Of a stretch of DNA of 46,136 nucleotides, positions 8,894 through 18,157 are shown piece by piece. The notes below the pieces were generated by a model. The model did no database searches, was not told where the DNA came from, and saw nothing but the letters and a program-made list of their open reading frames with translations. Each line of letters starts with the position of its first letter. Position 1 is the stretch's first letter. The position numbers and the translations under genes are program-made. The DNA is from an uncultured Lachnospiraceae bacterium (GTDB lineage: Bacteria > Bacillota > Clostridia > Lachnospirales > Lachnospiraceae), in the NCBI GenBank assembly GCA_900315495.1, contig OMZJ01000161.1, positions 1-46,136 on the forward strand, in the 5' to 3' direction.

Positions 8894-9007
8894 TCAACCC
8901 TGTCTCTGCTTGTGCTTCGGATTCTCGCAGATGATGCGTACAACACCCTTCCTGCGGATGACCTTGCACTTTTCGCAGATTGGCTTTACTGATGATCTAA
9001 CTTTCAC
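8894..9007 (-). CDS. rpmJ: 50S ribosomal protein L36 (zinc type)
   Basis: Small 37-residue protein of the large subunit. The zinc ligands are present as CEKC, then a third Cys and a His (C-x2-C-x12-C-x4-H). The start is GTG at 9007 with AGGAGG at good spacing; the longer frame to 9241 is spurious. It is the first gene after two tandem promoters in the infA-rpmJ gap, so it heads the distal transcript carrying S13, S11, S4, alpha and L17. Confidence 0.96.
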   Translation of the reverse strand: MKVRSSVKPICEKCKVIRRKGVVRIICENPKHKQRQG

Positions 9008-9055
9008 AGTAAACCTCCTTTCTGTTGAGCTGCCTTTTCGGACAGCCGGAACACT

Positions 9056-9084
9056 AATATAACATGTTCTCTCACAAAAGTCCA
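9056..9084 (-). promoter_or_regulatory. second (proximal) promoter upstream of rpmJ
   Basis: On the minus strand, TGGACT (9079-9084), 17-base spacer, TATATT (9056-9061). The -10 is close to consensus and the -35 weaker. It gives a leader of about 40 bases before rpmJ. Confidence 0.6.
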
Positions 9085-9090
9085 GCCTAT

Positions 9091-9120
9091 AATATATCAC
9101 AACGCGGAAACTTTCGTCAA
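9091..9120 (-). promoter_or_regulatory. first (distal) promoter upstream of rpmJ
   Basis: On the minus strand, TTGACG (9115-9120) and TATATT (9091-9096) with an 18-base spacer. It lies in an AT-rich pocket within the 178-base infA-rpmJ gap and would restart transcription for the alpha part of the cluster. Confidence 0.75.
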
Positions 9121-9185
9121 TCCCTTCCCGGCGGCACCTGTTCATTGTCCATATGGGAAAACGCCGGCAGAGAGTGATGCTTCCG

Positions 9186-9404
9186 TCATTTGTCTCTCCA
9201 GATAATCCTTCCCTTGGAGAGATCGTACGGGGACATTTCAATGGTCACCTTGTCCCCCGGGAGAATGCGGATATAATTCATGCGAAGCTTTCCGCTGATG
9301 TGCGCCAGAATCTCATGATTGTTCTCGAGCTCCACCCGGAACATTGCGTTCGGGAGTTTCTCAATCACTCTGCCCTGAAGTTCCAGCTTGTCTCCTTTTG
9401 CCAT
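9186..9404 (-). CDS. infA: translation initiation factor IF-1
   Basis: A-site-binding initiation factor with an OB fold. It has 72 residues, the standard length. The sequence shows [20 protein letters not shown], the [20 protein letters not shown] block and C-terminal GRIIWRDK, all typical. It lies only 19 bases after map. In several clostridia a small KOW-domain protein gene is found between map and infA; there is no room for one here. Confidence 0.97.
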   Translation of the reverse strand: MAKGDKLELQGRVIEKLPNAMFRVELENNHEILAHISGKLRMNYIRILPGDKVTIEMSPYDLSKGRIIWRDK

Positions 9405-9423
9405 ACCAGATTAACCTCCGTCA

Positions 9424-10200
9424 TCAGTGCTCCGGCTTCCAATCCGGAAGGGTCAGAATCTCCGGATCACCGTCCGTGATCAGAATCGTGTTCTCGTAAT
9501 GCGCTGCCGGCTTTCTGTCCTTTGTCACATAGGTCCAGCCGTCCGAAAGGATCTCCCCTTCATAGGTTCCCATCGTGATCATCGGCTCGATGGCCAGCGT
9601 CATGCCCGGGCGAAGGAGAATTCCCCTGCCCATGCCGGGGTCCCTGTAATTCGGGATCTGCGGATCCTCATGCAGATGGGAACCGATGCCGTGTCCCACC
9701 ATATCGCGGACCACGCCGAACCCGAAGCTCTCCGCGTACTTCTGGATCGCTGCGGAAATGTCGTGCAGATGATTTCCTGCCTTTGCATAGCGGATTCCCT
9801 CGAAGAAGGACTGGCGGGTCACGTCGATCAGCTTCTGCTTTTCCGGGCTGATTTTCCCGACGGCGTAGGTGCGGGCCGCATCCGAATGATATCCCTTCCA
9901 GATCATTCCCGCGTCCAGGGAGACAATGTCGCCCTCCTTGAGGATGATGGACTTGCTCGGAATGCCATGGACAACGACTTCGTTGACGGAAATGCAGATT
10001 GCAGCGGGGTATCCGCCGTAGTTCTTGAAGTTGGAGGTGCATCCGTAATCCCGGATCATTTCCTCGCCCTTCTTGTTGATCTCCCAGGTGGAAATACCCG
10101 GCTTCACCATTTTTTCCAGCTCGTCGAACATCTCCGAGAGATTCCGGCAGGCAACCCGCATCAGCGCAATTTCGTGTTCCGACTTGATCGTAACGGCCAT
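9424..10200 (-). CDS. map: type I methionine aminopeptidase
   Basis: Removes the initiator methionine from nascent proteins. It has 258 residues. All metal-site residues are visible: the two aspartates in SLDAG and HSDAAR, the histidine in GHGIGSHLHEDP, the glutamate in AIEPM and the last glutamate in HYENTILIT. There is no N-terminal SH3-binding zinc extension, so it is the short type I form. Its ATG overlaps the adk stop by one base (TAATG), implying translational coupling. Confidence 0.97.
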   Translation of the reverse strand: MAVTIKSEHEIALMRVACRNLSEMFDELEKMVKPGISTWEINKKGEEMIRDYGCTSNFKNYGGYPAAICISVNEVVVHGIPSKSIILKEGDIVSLDAGMIWKGYHSDAARTYAVGKISPEKQKLIDVTRQSFFEGIRYAKAGNHLHDISAAIQKYAESFGFGVVRDMVGHGIGSHLHEDPQIPNYRDPGMGRGILLRPGMTLAIEPMITMGTYEGEILSDGWTYVTKDRKPAAHYENTILITDGDPEILTLPDWKPEH

Positions 10201-10853
10201 TATACCGATTCCTTTCCGAGGAATGCAAGAATGGATCCGAACACCGCTTCCGGAGTCTTCGTGCCGTCAACCGTATGCAGAATGCCTTTCTTCTGATAAT
10301 AGTCAATCAACGGCTGTGTCTGATCGTGATAAACCCGGAGTCTCTTCAGGACTGTCTCCGGCTTGTCGTCATCGCGGAGAATCAGGTCGGATCCACACTT
10401 GTCGCACTTGTCCTCAATCTTCGAAGGCATGTACTTCACATGGTAGGTGGCACCGCACTTCGGGCACGCTCTGCGCCCGCTCATGCGGGTGACAATGTCC
10501 TCGTCCGGTACTTCCACGTCGATGGCAAAGTCCACCGCCGTATTCAGCGCCTTCAGCGCGCGGTCGAGCACTTCCGCCTGTGCGATTGTGCGCGGGAAAC
10601 CGTCCAGAATATATCCTTCCGCACAGTCTTCCTTCGACACCCGGTCGATCAGAAGATCGCAGGTCAGATCATCCGGAACCAGTTCTCCCCGGTCCATATA
10701 GACTTTTGCCTTTTTGCCGAGCTCGGTTCCCTCGCGGAGATTGGCGCGGAAAATATCTCCTGTGGAGATATGCGGAATTCCAAACTTCTCTGCGATTCTG
10801 TCCGCCTGCGTGCCCTTGCCGGCTCCCGGCGCTCCCAGCATAACGATTTTCAT
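10200..10853 (-). CDS. adk: adenylate kinase (zinc-LID form)
   Basis: Interconverts AMP, ADP and ATP. It has 217 residues. The P-loop is GAPGAGKGTQ near residue 7, followed by HISTGDIFRANL. The LID carries a four-cysteine zinc site (CPKC and CDKC about 20 residues apart), as in most Gram-positive enzymes. Two adjacent ATGs exist, 10856 and 10853; the second gives the usual MKIVMLG start and better spacing from AAAGGAGG. It sits between secY and map as in Bacillus. A 218-base, strongly structured gap precedes it. Confidence 0.97.
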   Translation of the reverse strand: MKIVMLGAPGAGKGTQADRIAEKFGIPHISTGDIFRANLREGTELGKKAKVYMDRGELVPDDLTCDLLIDRVSKEDCAEGYILDGFPRTIAQAEVLDRALKALNTAVDFAIDVEVPDEDIVTRMSGRRACPKCGATYHVKYMPSKIEDKCDKCGSDLILRDDDKPETVLKRLRVYHDQTQPLIDYYQKKGILHTVDGTKTPEAVFGSILAFLGKESV

Positions 10854-11071
10854 CATGCCTCCTTTCTGTATACCTTTGTATACCCCGGCCGTCATCGCGG
10901 CCGGTTTGTTCCGAAAAAGATCCGGCTGCAGCAGGGCAGCCATCACTTTCGCGTGAATCCGGCCGCTGATGCGGCTGACCTTCCGAAGAATCCGGCTTCC
11001 TGTGCGGCCGGATCTTTTCGCAAGCAAAGCGAAGCCTTCCGCAGCAGCTGCGAAAAACTCCGCTTTTATAA
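10854..11071 (-). other. structured secY-adk intergenic region
   Basis: 218 bases containing several hairpin-capable segments: GCCGC-ATCA-GCGGC, a 7 bp CCGGCCG/CGGCCGG stem, and a GATCCGGC/GCCGGATT pair, plus a doubled gtataca just before the adk ribosome-binding site. No T-run makes a clear terminator and no good promoter was seen. It may be a leader or attenuator before adk; function unknown. Confidence 0.4.
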
Positions 11072-12382
11072 TCAGAAAATACTGTCGTACTGTCTGTCGA
11101 TCATGCGGCCGTTGATCTGCTGCAGGGTCTCAAGAATGACACCGACAATAATGATCAGCGACGTTCCCAGCAGGGAAAGAGAGCTGATGTTTCCGACTCC
11201 GGTGACAACCATCGGGAATACGCAGGCAATCACCAGGCCGACTGCGCCGATGAATACCAGGTAATTCAGCACATTGGTCAGGTAATCGCTGGTTGGCTTG
11301 CCCGGACGGATGCCGGGGATAAAGCCGCCGGATTTTTTCATGTTGTCGGCGACTTCCAGCGGATTGAAGGTGATGTTCGTATAGAAATAGGCAAACATCA
11401 CAACCAGCAGGATGTAAATCACTGCACCGATGGAGTAGGACATCATGCTCGGGCGGAACCAGTAGCTGGAGGACAGCATATGGAGAATCCATCCGCCGAA
11501 GGTATTGTAATCCACGTTGAAGAACTGGGCGATCATCACCGGCATGGACATGATCGAAGAGGCGAAGATAACCGGGATGACGTTTGCCGTGCAGACCTTG
11601 ATGGGAATGTACGTGGAACGTCCGCCCATGCTTCTCCTGCCGACCACCTTCTGCGCGTACTGCACCGGGATTCTTCTCTCGGCATCGTTCAGAATGACGT
11701 TGTAGGCAACGATCAGCGCAAGGATTGCAATGATCACAACCGCGACCACCACCTGAACCGCAACCGTCCGGCCGGAGAGGAAGGTGTCATAGATGGTGAC
11801 GACATCGTCCGGCAGTCTGGAGATGATATTGACCAGAAGAACGATGGAAATACCATTTCCGATTCCCTTGTCCGTGATTCTCTCGCCGATCCACATCAGG
11901 AAGGCGGAACCGCAGGTCAGGCAGACCACAGTGATGACAACGTTATACCAGGTATAGTTGGTCAGAAGGCCCTGACGGCCGAAGCCGATGGACATTGCAA
12001 CCGACTGAATCAAGGCAAGGCCGACGGTGACGAAGCGGGTGATCCGCTGCATCTTCTTGCGGCCTTCCTGACCGTCCTTCTGCATATCTTCCAGCGCGGG
12101 GATCGCGATGGTCATCAGCTGGATGATAATGGAAGCTGTGATGTAAGGCGTAATGCTCAGAGCCAGGATGGAAAAACTCTCGAAGGATCCTCCGGTCAGG
12201 GCGCTCAGAAAGTTGAACGCATCTCCTGTCTCACCGGAAAATACCTTCTTGAGATAGCTCGGATCCGTCCCCGGGACTGGCAGCTGGGATCCGAAGCGGA
12301 TCACCAGCAGCATAAGGAAAGTGAAGAGAAGTCTCTTCCGGATATCCTGCACCCTGAGGGCTTTCTGAAGCATTTTTAACAT
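11072..12382 (-). CDS. secY: protein translocase subunit SecY
   Basis: Channel-forming subunit of the SecYEG translocon in the cytoplasmic membrane. It has 436 residues with about ten hydrophobic segments. Typical blocks include RKRLLFTFLMLLVIRFGSQLPVPG at the first helix and plug region, YITASIIIQLM, GERITDKGIGNGISI, PVQYAQKVVGRR in the cytosolic loop and a C-terminal INGRMIDRQYDSIF. Its ATG overlaps the rplO stop by one base (TGATG), so translation of the two is probably coupled. It ends the spc part of the cluster. Confidence 0.97.
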   Translation of the reverse strand: MLKMLQKALRVQDIRKRLLFTFLMLLVIRFGSQLPVPGTDPSYLKKVFSGETGDAFNFLSALTGGSFESFSILALSITPYITASIIIQLMTIAIPALEDMQKDGQEGRKKMQRITRFVTVGLALIQSVAMSIGFGRQGLLTNYTWYNVVITVVCLTCGSAFLMWIGERITDKGIGNGISIVLLVNIISRLPDDVVTIYDTFLSGRTVAVQVVVAVVIIAILALIVAYNVILNDAERRIPVQYAQKVVGRRSMGGRSTYIPIKVCTANVIPVIFASSIMSMPVMIAQFFNVDYNTFGGWILHMLSSSYWFRPSMMSYSIGAVIYILLVVMFAYFYTNITFNPLEVADNMKKSGGFIPGIRPGKPTSDYLTNVLNYLVFIGAVGLVIACVFPMVVTGVGNISSLSLLGTSLIIIVGVILETLQQINGRMIDRQYDSIF

Positions 12383-12822
12383 CAGATCACCTCGGCAGTT
12401 CCGCCCGCAGCCTCAATCTTTGCCTTTGCACCCGCGGAGAACGCATTTGCCTTCACGGTGAGTTTCTTGGTCAGATCTCCATTGCCGAGAATCTTGACAC
12501 CGTCGCAGACGTCCTTGATGATCCGGTTCTCGAGAAGCAGCTCCACGGTGACCTCGGTTCCCTCGTCAAAGCGCTCAAGCTCGCTGACGTTGACGGAAAC
12601 GATGGTCTTGGAATTGCGATCGGTGAACCCTCTCTTCGGAAGTCTTCTGTAAAGAGGCATCTGACCGCCTTCAAATCCGATTCTCGGACGGCCGGAACGA
12701 GCCTTCTGGCCCTTGTGGCCCTTGCCGGCAGTCTTGCCGTTGCCGGAAGAATATCCGCGGCCTCTTCTGAAATTGCCGCTGTGAACGGATCCCTCCGCCG
12801 GGGTTAAATTCGATAAATCCAT
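12382..12822 (-). CDS. rplO: 50S ribosomal protein L15
   Basis: Late-assembly large-subunit protein of 146 residues. The N-terminal glycine-rich [20 protein letters not shown] block and [17 protein letters not shown] are diagnostic. It starts 12 bases after rpmD and its stop overlaps the secY start, matching the conserved rpmD-rplO-secY order. Confidence 0.97.
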   Translation of the reverse strand: MDLSNLTPAEGSVHSGNFRRGRGYSSGNGKTAGKGHKGQKARSGRPRIGFEGGQMPLYRRLPKRGFTDRNSKTIVSVNVSELERFDEGTEVTVELLLENRIIKDVCDGVKILGNGDLTKKLTVKANAFSAGAKAKIEAAGGTAEVI

Positions 12823-12834
12823 TCTGCTGCCTCC

Positions 12835-13020
12835 TTAATCCACTTCTTCAACTTTGACGAGGTGGCGCACATGCCAGACCATTCCTCTGACAGCATCGTT
12901 GTCCGGAAGCTCCACCGTCTTGTAAAGCTTGTGAAGTCCAAGTGCCTCGACGGTCGCTCTCTGCTTCGGAATTGCCCCGATCGGAGACTTCACAAGGGTA
13001 ATCTTTAATTTGGTTGCCAT
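12835..13020 (-). CDS. rpmD: 50S ribosomal protein L30
   Basis: Small large-subunit protein of 61 residues. The sequence shows [20 protein letters not shown] and the [14 protein letters not shown] block typical of L30. The start at 13020 gives the family N-terminus with AGGAGG upstream; the frame extending to 13077 overlaps rpsE. It is spaced 13 bases after rpsE. Confidence 0.96.
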   Translation of the reverse strand: MATKLKITLVKSPIGAIPKQRATVEALGLHKLYKTVELPDNDAVRGMVWHVRHLVKVEEVD

Positions 13021-13033
13021 ATCACGTACCTCC

Positions 13034-13540
13034 TTAGTTGTAGATTTCCTCGACAGACTTGCCGCGGAGTCTTGCAACTTCTTCCGGTACCTTCAGGGAC
13101 TTGAGGCCCTCGACGGTAGCAAGAACGACATTGACCTTGTTGCTGGATCCGAGCGACTTGGTACGGATGTTGCGGATGCCCGCAAGCTCCAGGACCGCAC
13201 GTGCCGGACCTCCGGCGATGATACCGGTTCCTTCGGGAGCCTTCTTCAGCAGCACATTCGCGCTGCCGAACTTGCCGACATAATCGTGCGGGATGCTCGC
13301 CACATCGTCCAGCGCCACGGAGAAGAGATTCTTCTCGGCAGCCTGTCTGCCCTTGCGGATTGCCTCCGGAATTTCCGCCGCTTTGCCCATGCCTACGCCG
13401 ACGTGACCCTTCTTGTCGCCGACGACAACCAGCGTGGAAAATCTCTGGGTACGGCCGCCCTTGACGGTTTTGGATACGCGCTTGATGGCGACAACGTTGT
13501 CCTCCAGCTCTAACTGGCTGGGATCAATGATATTTCTCAT
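13034..13540 (-). CDS. rpsE: 30S ribosomal protein S5
   Basis: Small-subunit protein at the mRNA entry and decoding fidelity region. It has 168 residues, with the double-stranded RNA-binding-like N-terminal domain ([20 protein letters not shown]) and the C-terminal [20 protein letters not shown] block. A TTG six bases upstream (13546) is also in frame, but the GGAGG is about 8 bases from the ATG at 13540 and only 2 from the TTG, so the ATG is chosen. The lysine-glycine-glycine loop linked to spectinomycin sensitivity looks normal. Confidence 0.97.
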   Translation of the reverse strand: MRNIIDPSQLELEDNVVAIKRVSKTVKGGRTQRFSTLVVVGDKKGHVGVGMGKAAEIPEAIRKGRQAAEKNLFSVALDDVASIPHDYVGKFGSANVLLKKAPEGTGIIAGGPARAVLELAGIRNIRTKSLGSSNKVNVVLATVEGLKSLKVPEEVARLRGKSVEEIYN

Positions 13541-13558
13541 CTTCAATTCCTCCCTGAT

Positions 13559-13927
13559 TTAGAACTGCAGGCCGGCTTCTCTTGCGGCATCCGCAAGTGC
13601 CTTCACTTTACCCTGATAGATGAATCCGCCTCTGTCAAAGACGACTTCGGTGATTCCCTTTTCGACCGCCCTCTTGCCGAGCACGGTTCCGAGATAGGAG
13701 GCTGCTGCGACGTTGTTGGTCTTCTCCAGCTCCGCCTTTACATCCTTCTCGTTTGTGGAAGCGGACACCAGCGTCGTTCCCTTGGAATCATCAATAATCT
13801 GTGCATACATATGATTATTGCTTCTGAAAACAGCAAGACGCGGTCTTTCCGCTGTTCCCACAATATGTCTGCGCATTCTCCAGTGCTTGTTTTTGCGTAC
13901 TTCAGATCTGGATACTTTGCTAACCAT
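13559..13927 (-). CDS. rplR: 50S ribosomal protein L18
   Basis: Binds 5S rRNA in the central protuberance. It has 122 residues. [34 protein letters not shown] and the final [20 protein letters not shown] are family hallmarks. It lies 21 bases after rplF and 18 before rpsE, in the standard spc order. Confidence 0.97.
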   Translation of the reverse strand: MVSKVSRSEVRKNKHWRMRRHIVGTAERPRLAVFRSNNHMYAQIIDDSKGTTLVSASTNEKDVKAELEKTNNVAAASYLGTVLGKRAVEKGITEVVFDRGGFIYQGKVKALADAAREAGLQF

Positions 13928-13948
13928 ATTCTCTCTGACCTCCTGTTA

Positions 13949-14488
13949 TTATTTCTTACCGGTCTTGCCGACCTTACGTCTGATGACTTCGTAGTCATAC
14001 TTGATGCCCTTGCCCTTGTAGGGTTCCGGTGCACGCTTCGTACGAAGTGTTGCGGCGTACTGTCCGACCTTTTCCTTGTCGATACCGGAGACGATGATCT
14101 TGTTGTCCTCGACCTTTGTCTCGATACCTTCCGGATCTACCATCTCGACCTGATGAGAATAACCGAGGTTGAGCACAAGCTTCTTGCCCTGCTTTGCAGC
14201 TCTGTATCCAACACCGTTGATTTCCATCGTCTTCGAGAAGCCGTTTGTTACGCCAAGTACCATGTTGTTGAGCAGGCTTCTGGTCAGACCGTGAAGCGCC
14301 TTGACTCTCTTGAGGTCATTCGGTCTTTCGACGATGATCTCATTGTTCTCGGTTTTGATGGTCATCTCCGGTGCGAAGGTTCTCTCAATGGAGCCCTTCG
14401 GTCCTTTTACCGTCACCTTATTATTTTCTGCTAATTCGACAGTGACACCTGCCGGAATTGCGATCGGCATTCTTCCAATTCGTGACAT
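13949..14488 (-). CDS. rplF: 50S ribosomal protein L6
   Basis: Large-subunit protein near the factor-binding site, built from two repeated domains. It has 179 residues. [15 protein letters not shown] at the start, [11 protein letters not shown] and the C-terminal [11 protein letters not shown] with a basic [10 protein letters not shown] tail identify it. It is preceded by a 117-base gap after rpsH in which I see no convincing promoter. Confidence 0.97.
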   Translation of the reverse strand: MSRIGRMPIAIPAGVTVELAENNKVTVKGPKGSIERTFAPEMTIKTENNEIIVERPNDLKRVKALHGLTRSLLNNMVLGVTNGFSKTMEINGVGYRAAKQGKKLVLNLGYSHQVEMVDPEGIETKVEDNKIIVSGIDKEKVGQYAATLRTKRAPEPYKGKGIKYDYEVIRRKVGKTGKK

Positions 14489-14605
14489 GCCTGTACCTCC
14501 AAATAAAATATATGTTTTGGCGGCGTGGTATGCTTTCGCACCTGCGCCGCGATAAGCACGCTTATCCGGGCCGGATGACCGGCTTCCTGTCTCCCGACAG
14601 TCGAG

Positions 14606-15010
14606 TTACCAGATAAACGCCAGAACTTCTCCGCCCATATGACGCTTTCTTGCTTCCTTGTCGGTCATCACACCGGAAGTGGTGCTGATGATCGCGGTGC
14701 CAAGACCATCCAGAACCTTCGGAAGCTTGTCGGCGTTCGCATAAACGCGAAGACCAGGCTTGCTGATTCTCTTCAGGCCGGTGATGATCTTCTCGTTCTT
14801 GTTCTTGCCATACTTCAGGGTGATGTGAATATCCTTGAAGCTGCCGTTGTCCACCAGTTCATATTTTGCGATATATCCCTCGTTGTACAGAATCTCGGCG
14901 ATTGCAAGCTTCATTCTGGAAGACGGGACATCAACTGTATCGTGCTTGGATGTGTTCGCATTGCGAATTCTTGTGAGCATATCCGCAATCGGATCGCTGA
15001 CTACTGCCAT
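14606..15010 (-). CDS. rpsH: 30S ribosomal protein S8
   Basis: Primary 16S rRNA-binding protein of the platform; in E. coli it is also the spc operon repressor. It has 134 residues. The sequence shows [29 protein letters not shown] and the C-terminal [20 protein letters not shown] block. It lies 72 bases after rpsN. The protein ends EVLAFIW, the usual C-terminus. Confidence 0.97.
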   Translation of the reverse strand: MAVVSDPIADMLTRIRNANTSKHDTVDVPSSRMKLAIAEILYNEGYIAKYELVDNGSFKDIHITLKYGKNKNEKIITGLKRISKPGLRVYANADKLPKVLDGLGTAIISTTSGVMTDKEARKRHMGGEVLAFIW

Positions 15011-15082
15011 ATCTGTTTTCCTCCTTCTTTCCTTCGGCCGAACCCGGCTGCCCGGGTTATCCCCGGCGCAGCGGCGAATTCT

Positions 15083-15268
15083 TTACCAGCTTGCCTTTCT
15101 GACACCCGGGATCTCACCCTTGTATGCAAGCTCGCGGAAGCAGATTCTGCAGATTCCATACTTTCTCAGATAAGCGTGCGGACGACCGCAGATACGGCAG
15201 CGGGTGTACGCCTGCGTGGAATACTTCGGCTGTCTCGCAGCCTTGATCTTCATAGATGTTTTTGCCAT
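15083..15268 (-). CDS. rpsN: 30S ribosomal protein S14, zinc type
   Basis: Short S14 of 61 residues with an intact zinc site, CRICGRPH followed by CRICF, the form typical of Gram-positive bacteria (the zinc-free S14 is about 100 residues). The C-terminus ending [12 protein letters not shown] is conserved. It sits 16 bases after rplE in the standard place. No zinc-independent paralog is seen in the window. Confidence 0.97.
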   Translation of the reverse strand: MAKTSMKIKAARQPKYSTQAYTRCRICGRPHAYLRKYGICRICFRELAYKGEIPGVRKASW

Positions 15269-15284
15269 CGGTCATTCCTCCTGA

Positions 15285-15827
15285 TTACTTCGCAAACGGC
15301 ATGCCGAACTGGGCAAGCAGATAACGCGCTTCCTCATCTGTCTTGGCCGTCGTGACAAAGATGATATCCATGCCTCTGGTCTTATCGACCTTGTCGTACT
15401 CGATTTCAGGGAAAATCAGCTGCTCCTTGATGCCGAGCGCGTAGTTTCCTCTTCCGTCGAAGGAGTTTGCGCTGACACCGCGGAAGTCACGGACACGCGG
15501 AAGCGCAAGGTTAATCAGGCGATCCGCGAACTCATACATCTTGTCGCCGCGAAGCGTGGTCTTGCAGCCGATTGCCATGCCCTCACGAATCTTGAAGTTT
15601 GCGACCGACTTCTTTGCCTTGGTGGTCACCGCATGCTGGCCGGTGATGGTCTCCATCTCCTTGACCGCCGTCTCCAGCAGCTTGGCATTTTCCTTAGCCT
15701 CTCCGACGCCCATGTTAACAACGATCTTGTCGAGCTTCGGGACTTCCATAATATTCTTGTATCCGAACTTCTTGATCATGGCATCCACGATCTCGTTCTG
15801 ATACTGCTCTTTCAATCTGGCACTCAC
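15285..15827 (-). CDS. rplE: 50S ribosomal protein L5
   Basis: 5S rRNA-binding protein of the central protuberance that contacts P-site tRNA. It has 180 residues. [33 protein letters not shown] and [17 protein letters not shown] are characteristic. The start is a GTG at 15827 with GGAGG upstream at good spacing. It follows rplX by 20 bases. Confidence 0.97.
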   Translation of the reverse strand: MSARLKEQYQNEIVDAMIKKFGYKNIMEVPKLDKIVVNMGVGEAKENAKLLETAVKEMETITGQHAVTTKAKKSVANFKIREGMAIGCKTTLRGDKMYEFADRLINLALPRVRDFRGVSANSFDGRGNYALGIKEQLIFPEIEYDKVDKTRGMDIIFVTTAKTDEEARYLLAQFGMPFAK

Positions 15828-15847
15828 CTGTTCGTCCTCCCTTCGCT

Positions 15848-16156
15848 TCAGTCGATGGCCTCGCCGGTCTTCTTGTTGATGCGGACTTTCTTTCCGTCCT
15901 TCTCACCAAAACCGACGCGGACAGCCTGACCGTTTACGCTCAGCATGACGTTGGAAAGGTCGATCGGAGCTTCCTTCTCGATGATTCCGCCCTGCTGATT
16001 CTGGGCATTCGGCTTCGTGTGTCTGGAAACTTTGTTGATGCCCTCCACAGTGACCTTGTGATTCTTTGCATCAACAGAGAGGACCTTTCCCTCTCTTTCC
16101 TTATCTTTGCCGGCGATGACCTTGACGGTGTCGCCCTTCTTAATCTTATTTGCCAC
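15848..16156 (-). CDS. rplX: 50S ribosomal protein L24
   Basis: Assembly-initiating large-subunit protein with an N-terminal KOW motif ([20 protein letters not shown], residues about 7-27). It has 102 residues. KHTKPN-like [14 protein letters not shown] and the [20 protein letters not shown] tail are typical. The start is a GTG at 16156 preceded by AAGGAGG. It follows rplN by 12 bases. Confidence 0.97.
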   Translation of the reverse strand: MANKIKKGDTVKVIAGKDKEREGKVLSVDAKNHKVTVEGINKVSRHTKPNAQNQQGGIIEKEAPIDLSNVMLSVNGQAVRVGFGEKDGKKVRINKKTGEAID

Positions 16157-16168
16157 GGTGCGTCCTCC

Positions 16169-16537
16169 TTATAACACTTCCGGTGCCAGAGAAACGATCT
16201 TCATGAAATTCTTGTCACGAAGCTCGCGGGCCACCGGTCCGAAAATACGGGTTCCCGTCGGCGTAAGATCGTCCTTGATGATGACAGCCGCGTTCTCATC
16301 GAACTTGATGTAGGAACCGTCCTTGCGGTGAACACCCTTGACGGTGCGGACCACAACCGCCTTCACAACGTCTCCTGCCTTGACAACACCGCCTGGCGTT
16401 GCATCTTTGACAGAGGCAACAATGATATCTCCGATATTGGCATATCTTCTGGTTGAACCGCCCTTGACGCGGATGCAGAGAAGCTCTCTGGCACCGGTGT
16501 TGTCGGCAACCTTCAGTCTGGTTTCCTGCTGAACCAT
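16169..16537 (-). CDS. rplN: 50S ribosomal protein L14
   Basis: Large-subunit interface protein that forms a bridge to 16S rRNA. It has 122 residues, exactly the usual length. [20 protein letters not shown] and the [20 protein letters not shown] block are diagnostic. It begins 46 bases after rpsQ and heads the region equivalent to the spc operon, although no separate promoter was identified. Confidence 0.97.
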   Translation of the reverse strand: MVQQETRLKVADNTGARELLCIRVKGGSTRRYANIGDIIVASVKDATPGGVVKAGDVVKAVVVRTVKGVHRKDGSYIKFDENAAVIIKDDLTPTGTRIFGPVARELRDKNFMKIVSLAPEVL

Positions 16538-16583
16538 GATGAACTCCTTTCGTTCGTGGAATCGGGATCAGTGACGCGAAAAA

Positions 16584-16838
16584 TTACTTCGCCCGCTCAA
16601 TGACCTCGACGAGTCTCCATCTTTTGTCCTTGGACAGGGGTCTGGTCTCCATGACTCTGACAGTGTCGCCGATGTTGCAGGTGTTCTCCTCGTCATGAGC
16701 CTTCAGCTTGTAGGTGCGCTTGACAATCTTTCCGATGACCGGATGCTTTACGTTATCTACCACAGCCACAACGATGGTCTTGTCCATCTTGTTGCTGACA
16801 ACCTTGCCCGTACGGGTTTTTCTAAGATTTCTCTCCAA
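16584..16838 (-). CDS. rpsQ: 30S ribosomal protein S17
   Basis: Early-assembly 16S rRNA-binding protein with an OB fold. It has 84 residues. [38 protein letters not shown] and [20 protein letters not shown] match the family. The start codon is TTG at 16838, preceded by AAGGAGC at good spacing; no ATG or GTG fits. It lies 20 bases after rpmC. Confidence 0.96.
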   Translation of the reverse strand: MERNLRKTRTGKVVSNKMDKTIVVAVVDNVKHPVIGKIVKRTYKLKAHDEENTCNIGDTVRVMETRPLSKDKRWRLVEVIERAK

Positions 16839-16858
16839 AGCTTGCTCCTTTCAGCGCC

Positions 16859-17059
16859 TTACTGATTCCTGGATGCGAGGATGGTCTGAATACGCGCGAT
16901 ATTTCTGCGAACCTCTTTGATCCGGCTCGTATTGTCCAGCTGATTGGTCGCGTTCTGGAACCGGAGATTGAACAGCTCTTTCTTTGCGGCTGTCAGCTCC
17001 TCATTCAGCTCGGAAACGGATTTATCCTTCAGATCCTGCACATATTTAGTTGTTTTCAC
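16859..17059 (-). CDS. rpmC: 50S ribosomal protein L29
   Basis: Small helical protein at the tunnel exit, where chaperones and targeting factors dock. The sequence shows [20 protein letters not shown] and a final [13 protein letters not shown], typical of L29. Two GTG starts are possible: 17068 (69 residues) and 17059 (66 residues). The second is preferred because it is better spaced from the GGAAGGCGG upstream and gives a family-like MKTTKY start. Either way it overlaps the 3' end of rplP by 14 or 23 bases. Confidence 0.93.
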   Translation of the reverse strand: MKTTKYVQDLKDKSVSELNEELTAAKKELFNLRFQNATNQLDNTSRIKEVRRNIARIQTILASRNQ

Positions 17060-17486
17060 TGTTTTCACCGCCTTCCTCGCTTACACGGGAAATAATCTTG
17101 CACTTGACCGGCAGCTTGTGGGATGCAAGACGGAGTGCCTCTTTGCAGTCCTCATCAGAGACACCGCCGATTTCAAACATAACACGGCCCGGCTTCACAA
17201 CCGCAACCCAGTACTCCACGGAGCCCTTTCCGGAACCCATACGGGTTTCTGCGGGCTTTGCGGTGATCGGCTTGTCCGGGAAAATTCTGATGTATACATT
17301 ACCACCACGCTTGATGTAACGGTTGATGGCAGCACGTGCAGCCTCGATCTGGTTGGACTTGATCCAGGCGGGCTCGGTAGCAACAAGTCCGTAAGAACCG
17401 TAAGCCAGAGTGGTGCCTCTCATTGCCTTGCCGGCCATGGAGCCTCTGAACTGCTTGCGGTGCTTTACTCTCTTCGGCATTAACAT
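17046..17486 (-). CDS. rplP: 50S ribosomal protein L16
   Basis: Large-subunit protein close to the A-site tRNA elbow. It has 146 residues. [15 protein letters not shown], the [20 protein letters not shown] block and [17 protein letters not shown] are diagnostic. The first ATG overlaps the rpsC stop (TAATG). A second in-frame ATG two codons later is possible, but coupling and spacing from AGGGAG favour the first. The C-terminal end is acidic and Asn-rich ([10 protein letters not shown]), slightly longer than usual. Confidence 0.96.
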   Translation of the reverse strand: MLMPKRVKHRKQFRGSMAGKAMRGTTLAYGSYGLVATEPAWIKSNQIEAARAAINRYIKRGGNVYIRIFPDKPITAKPAETRMGSGKGSVEYWVAVVKPGRVMFEIGGVSDEDCKEALRLASHKLPVKCKIISRVSEEGGENSENN

Positions 17487-18145
17487 TATTTATCGCTCCC
17501 TTCCTGGATGGTCTTTGCCTGCAGGACCTCACCCTTGTAGATCCATACTTTGACGCCAACCTTGCCATAGGTAGTGTTTGCTTCTGCAAAACCGTAATCG
17601 ATATCAGCTCTCAGCGTCTGCAGCGGGATGGTGCCGTCGCTGTAGGACTCGGAACGCGCGATGTCAGCGCCGCCAAGTCTTCCGGAGCACTTGGTCTTGA
17701 TGCCGAGGGCGCCTGCCTTCATTGCGCGGCCCATGACGGACTTCATCGCGCGGCGGAAGGAGGTACGGTTCTCAAGCTGGGTTGCGATGTTCTCCGCAAC
17801 GAGCTGAGCATCCTTGTCCGGTCTGCGGACTTCCTTGATATCGATGAAAAGCTTTCCGGTCACCATCGGTGCAACCTCGGCCTTCAGCTTTTCGATTTCA
17901 GCGCCGCCCTTGCCGATGACAATACCCGGCTTTGCGGTGTAGACAATGATCTTGGTTCTTCCGGAGACTCTCTCGATCTCGATCTTGGAGACACCGGAAG
18001 CGTAAAGCTTCTTCTTCAGATAGGTTCTGATCTTGTTGTCTTCCACAAGATAGTCTGCGAAGTGCTTATCATCGGCGTACCATCTGGAATCCCAGTCGCT
18101 GATAACGCCAACTCTCATGCCATGAGGATTAACTTTCTGTCCCAT
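17486..18145 (-). CDS. rpsC: 30S ribosomal protein S3
   Basis: Head protein at the mRNA entry channel with helicase-related activity. It has 219 residues. [20 protein letters not shown], the KH-domain motif [13 protein letters not shown] (about residues 75-90) and [19 protein letters not shown] are all present. It lies 12 bases after rplV and its stop overlaps the rplP start by one base. Confidence 0.97.
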   Translation of the reverse strand: MGQKVNPHGMRVGVISDWDSRWYADDKHFADYLVEDNKIRTYLKKKLYASGVSKIEIERVSGRTKIIVYTAKPGIVIGKGGAEIEKLKAEVAPMVTGKLFIDIKEVRRPDKDAQLVAENIATQLENRTSFRRAMKSVMGRAMKAGALGIKTKCSGRLGGADIARSESYSDGTIPLQTLRADIDYGFAEANTTYGKVGVKVWIYKGEVLQAKTIQEGSDK

Positions 18146-18157
18146 CCTGTCCTCCTA

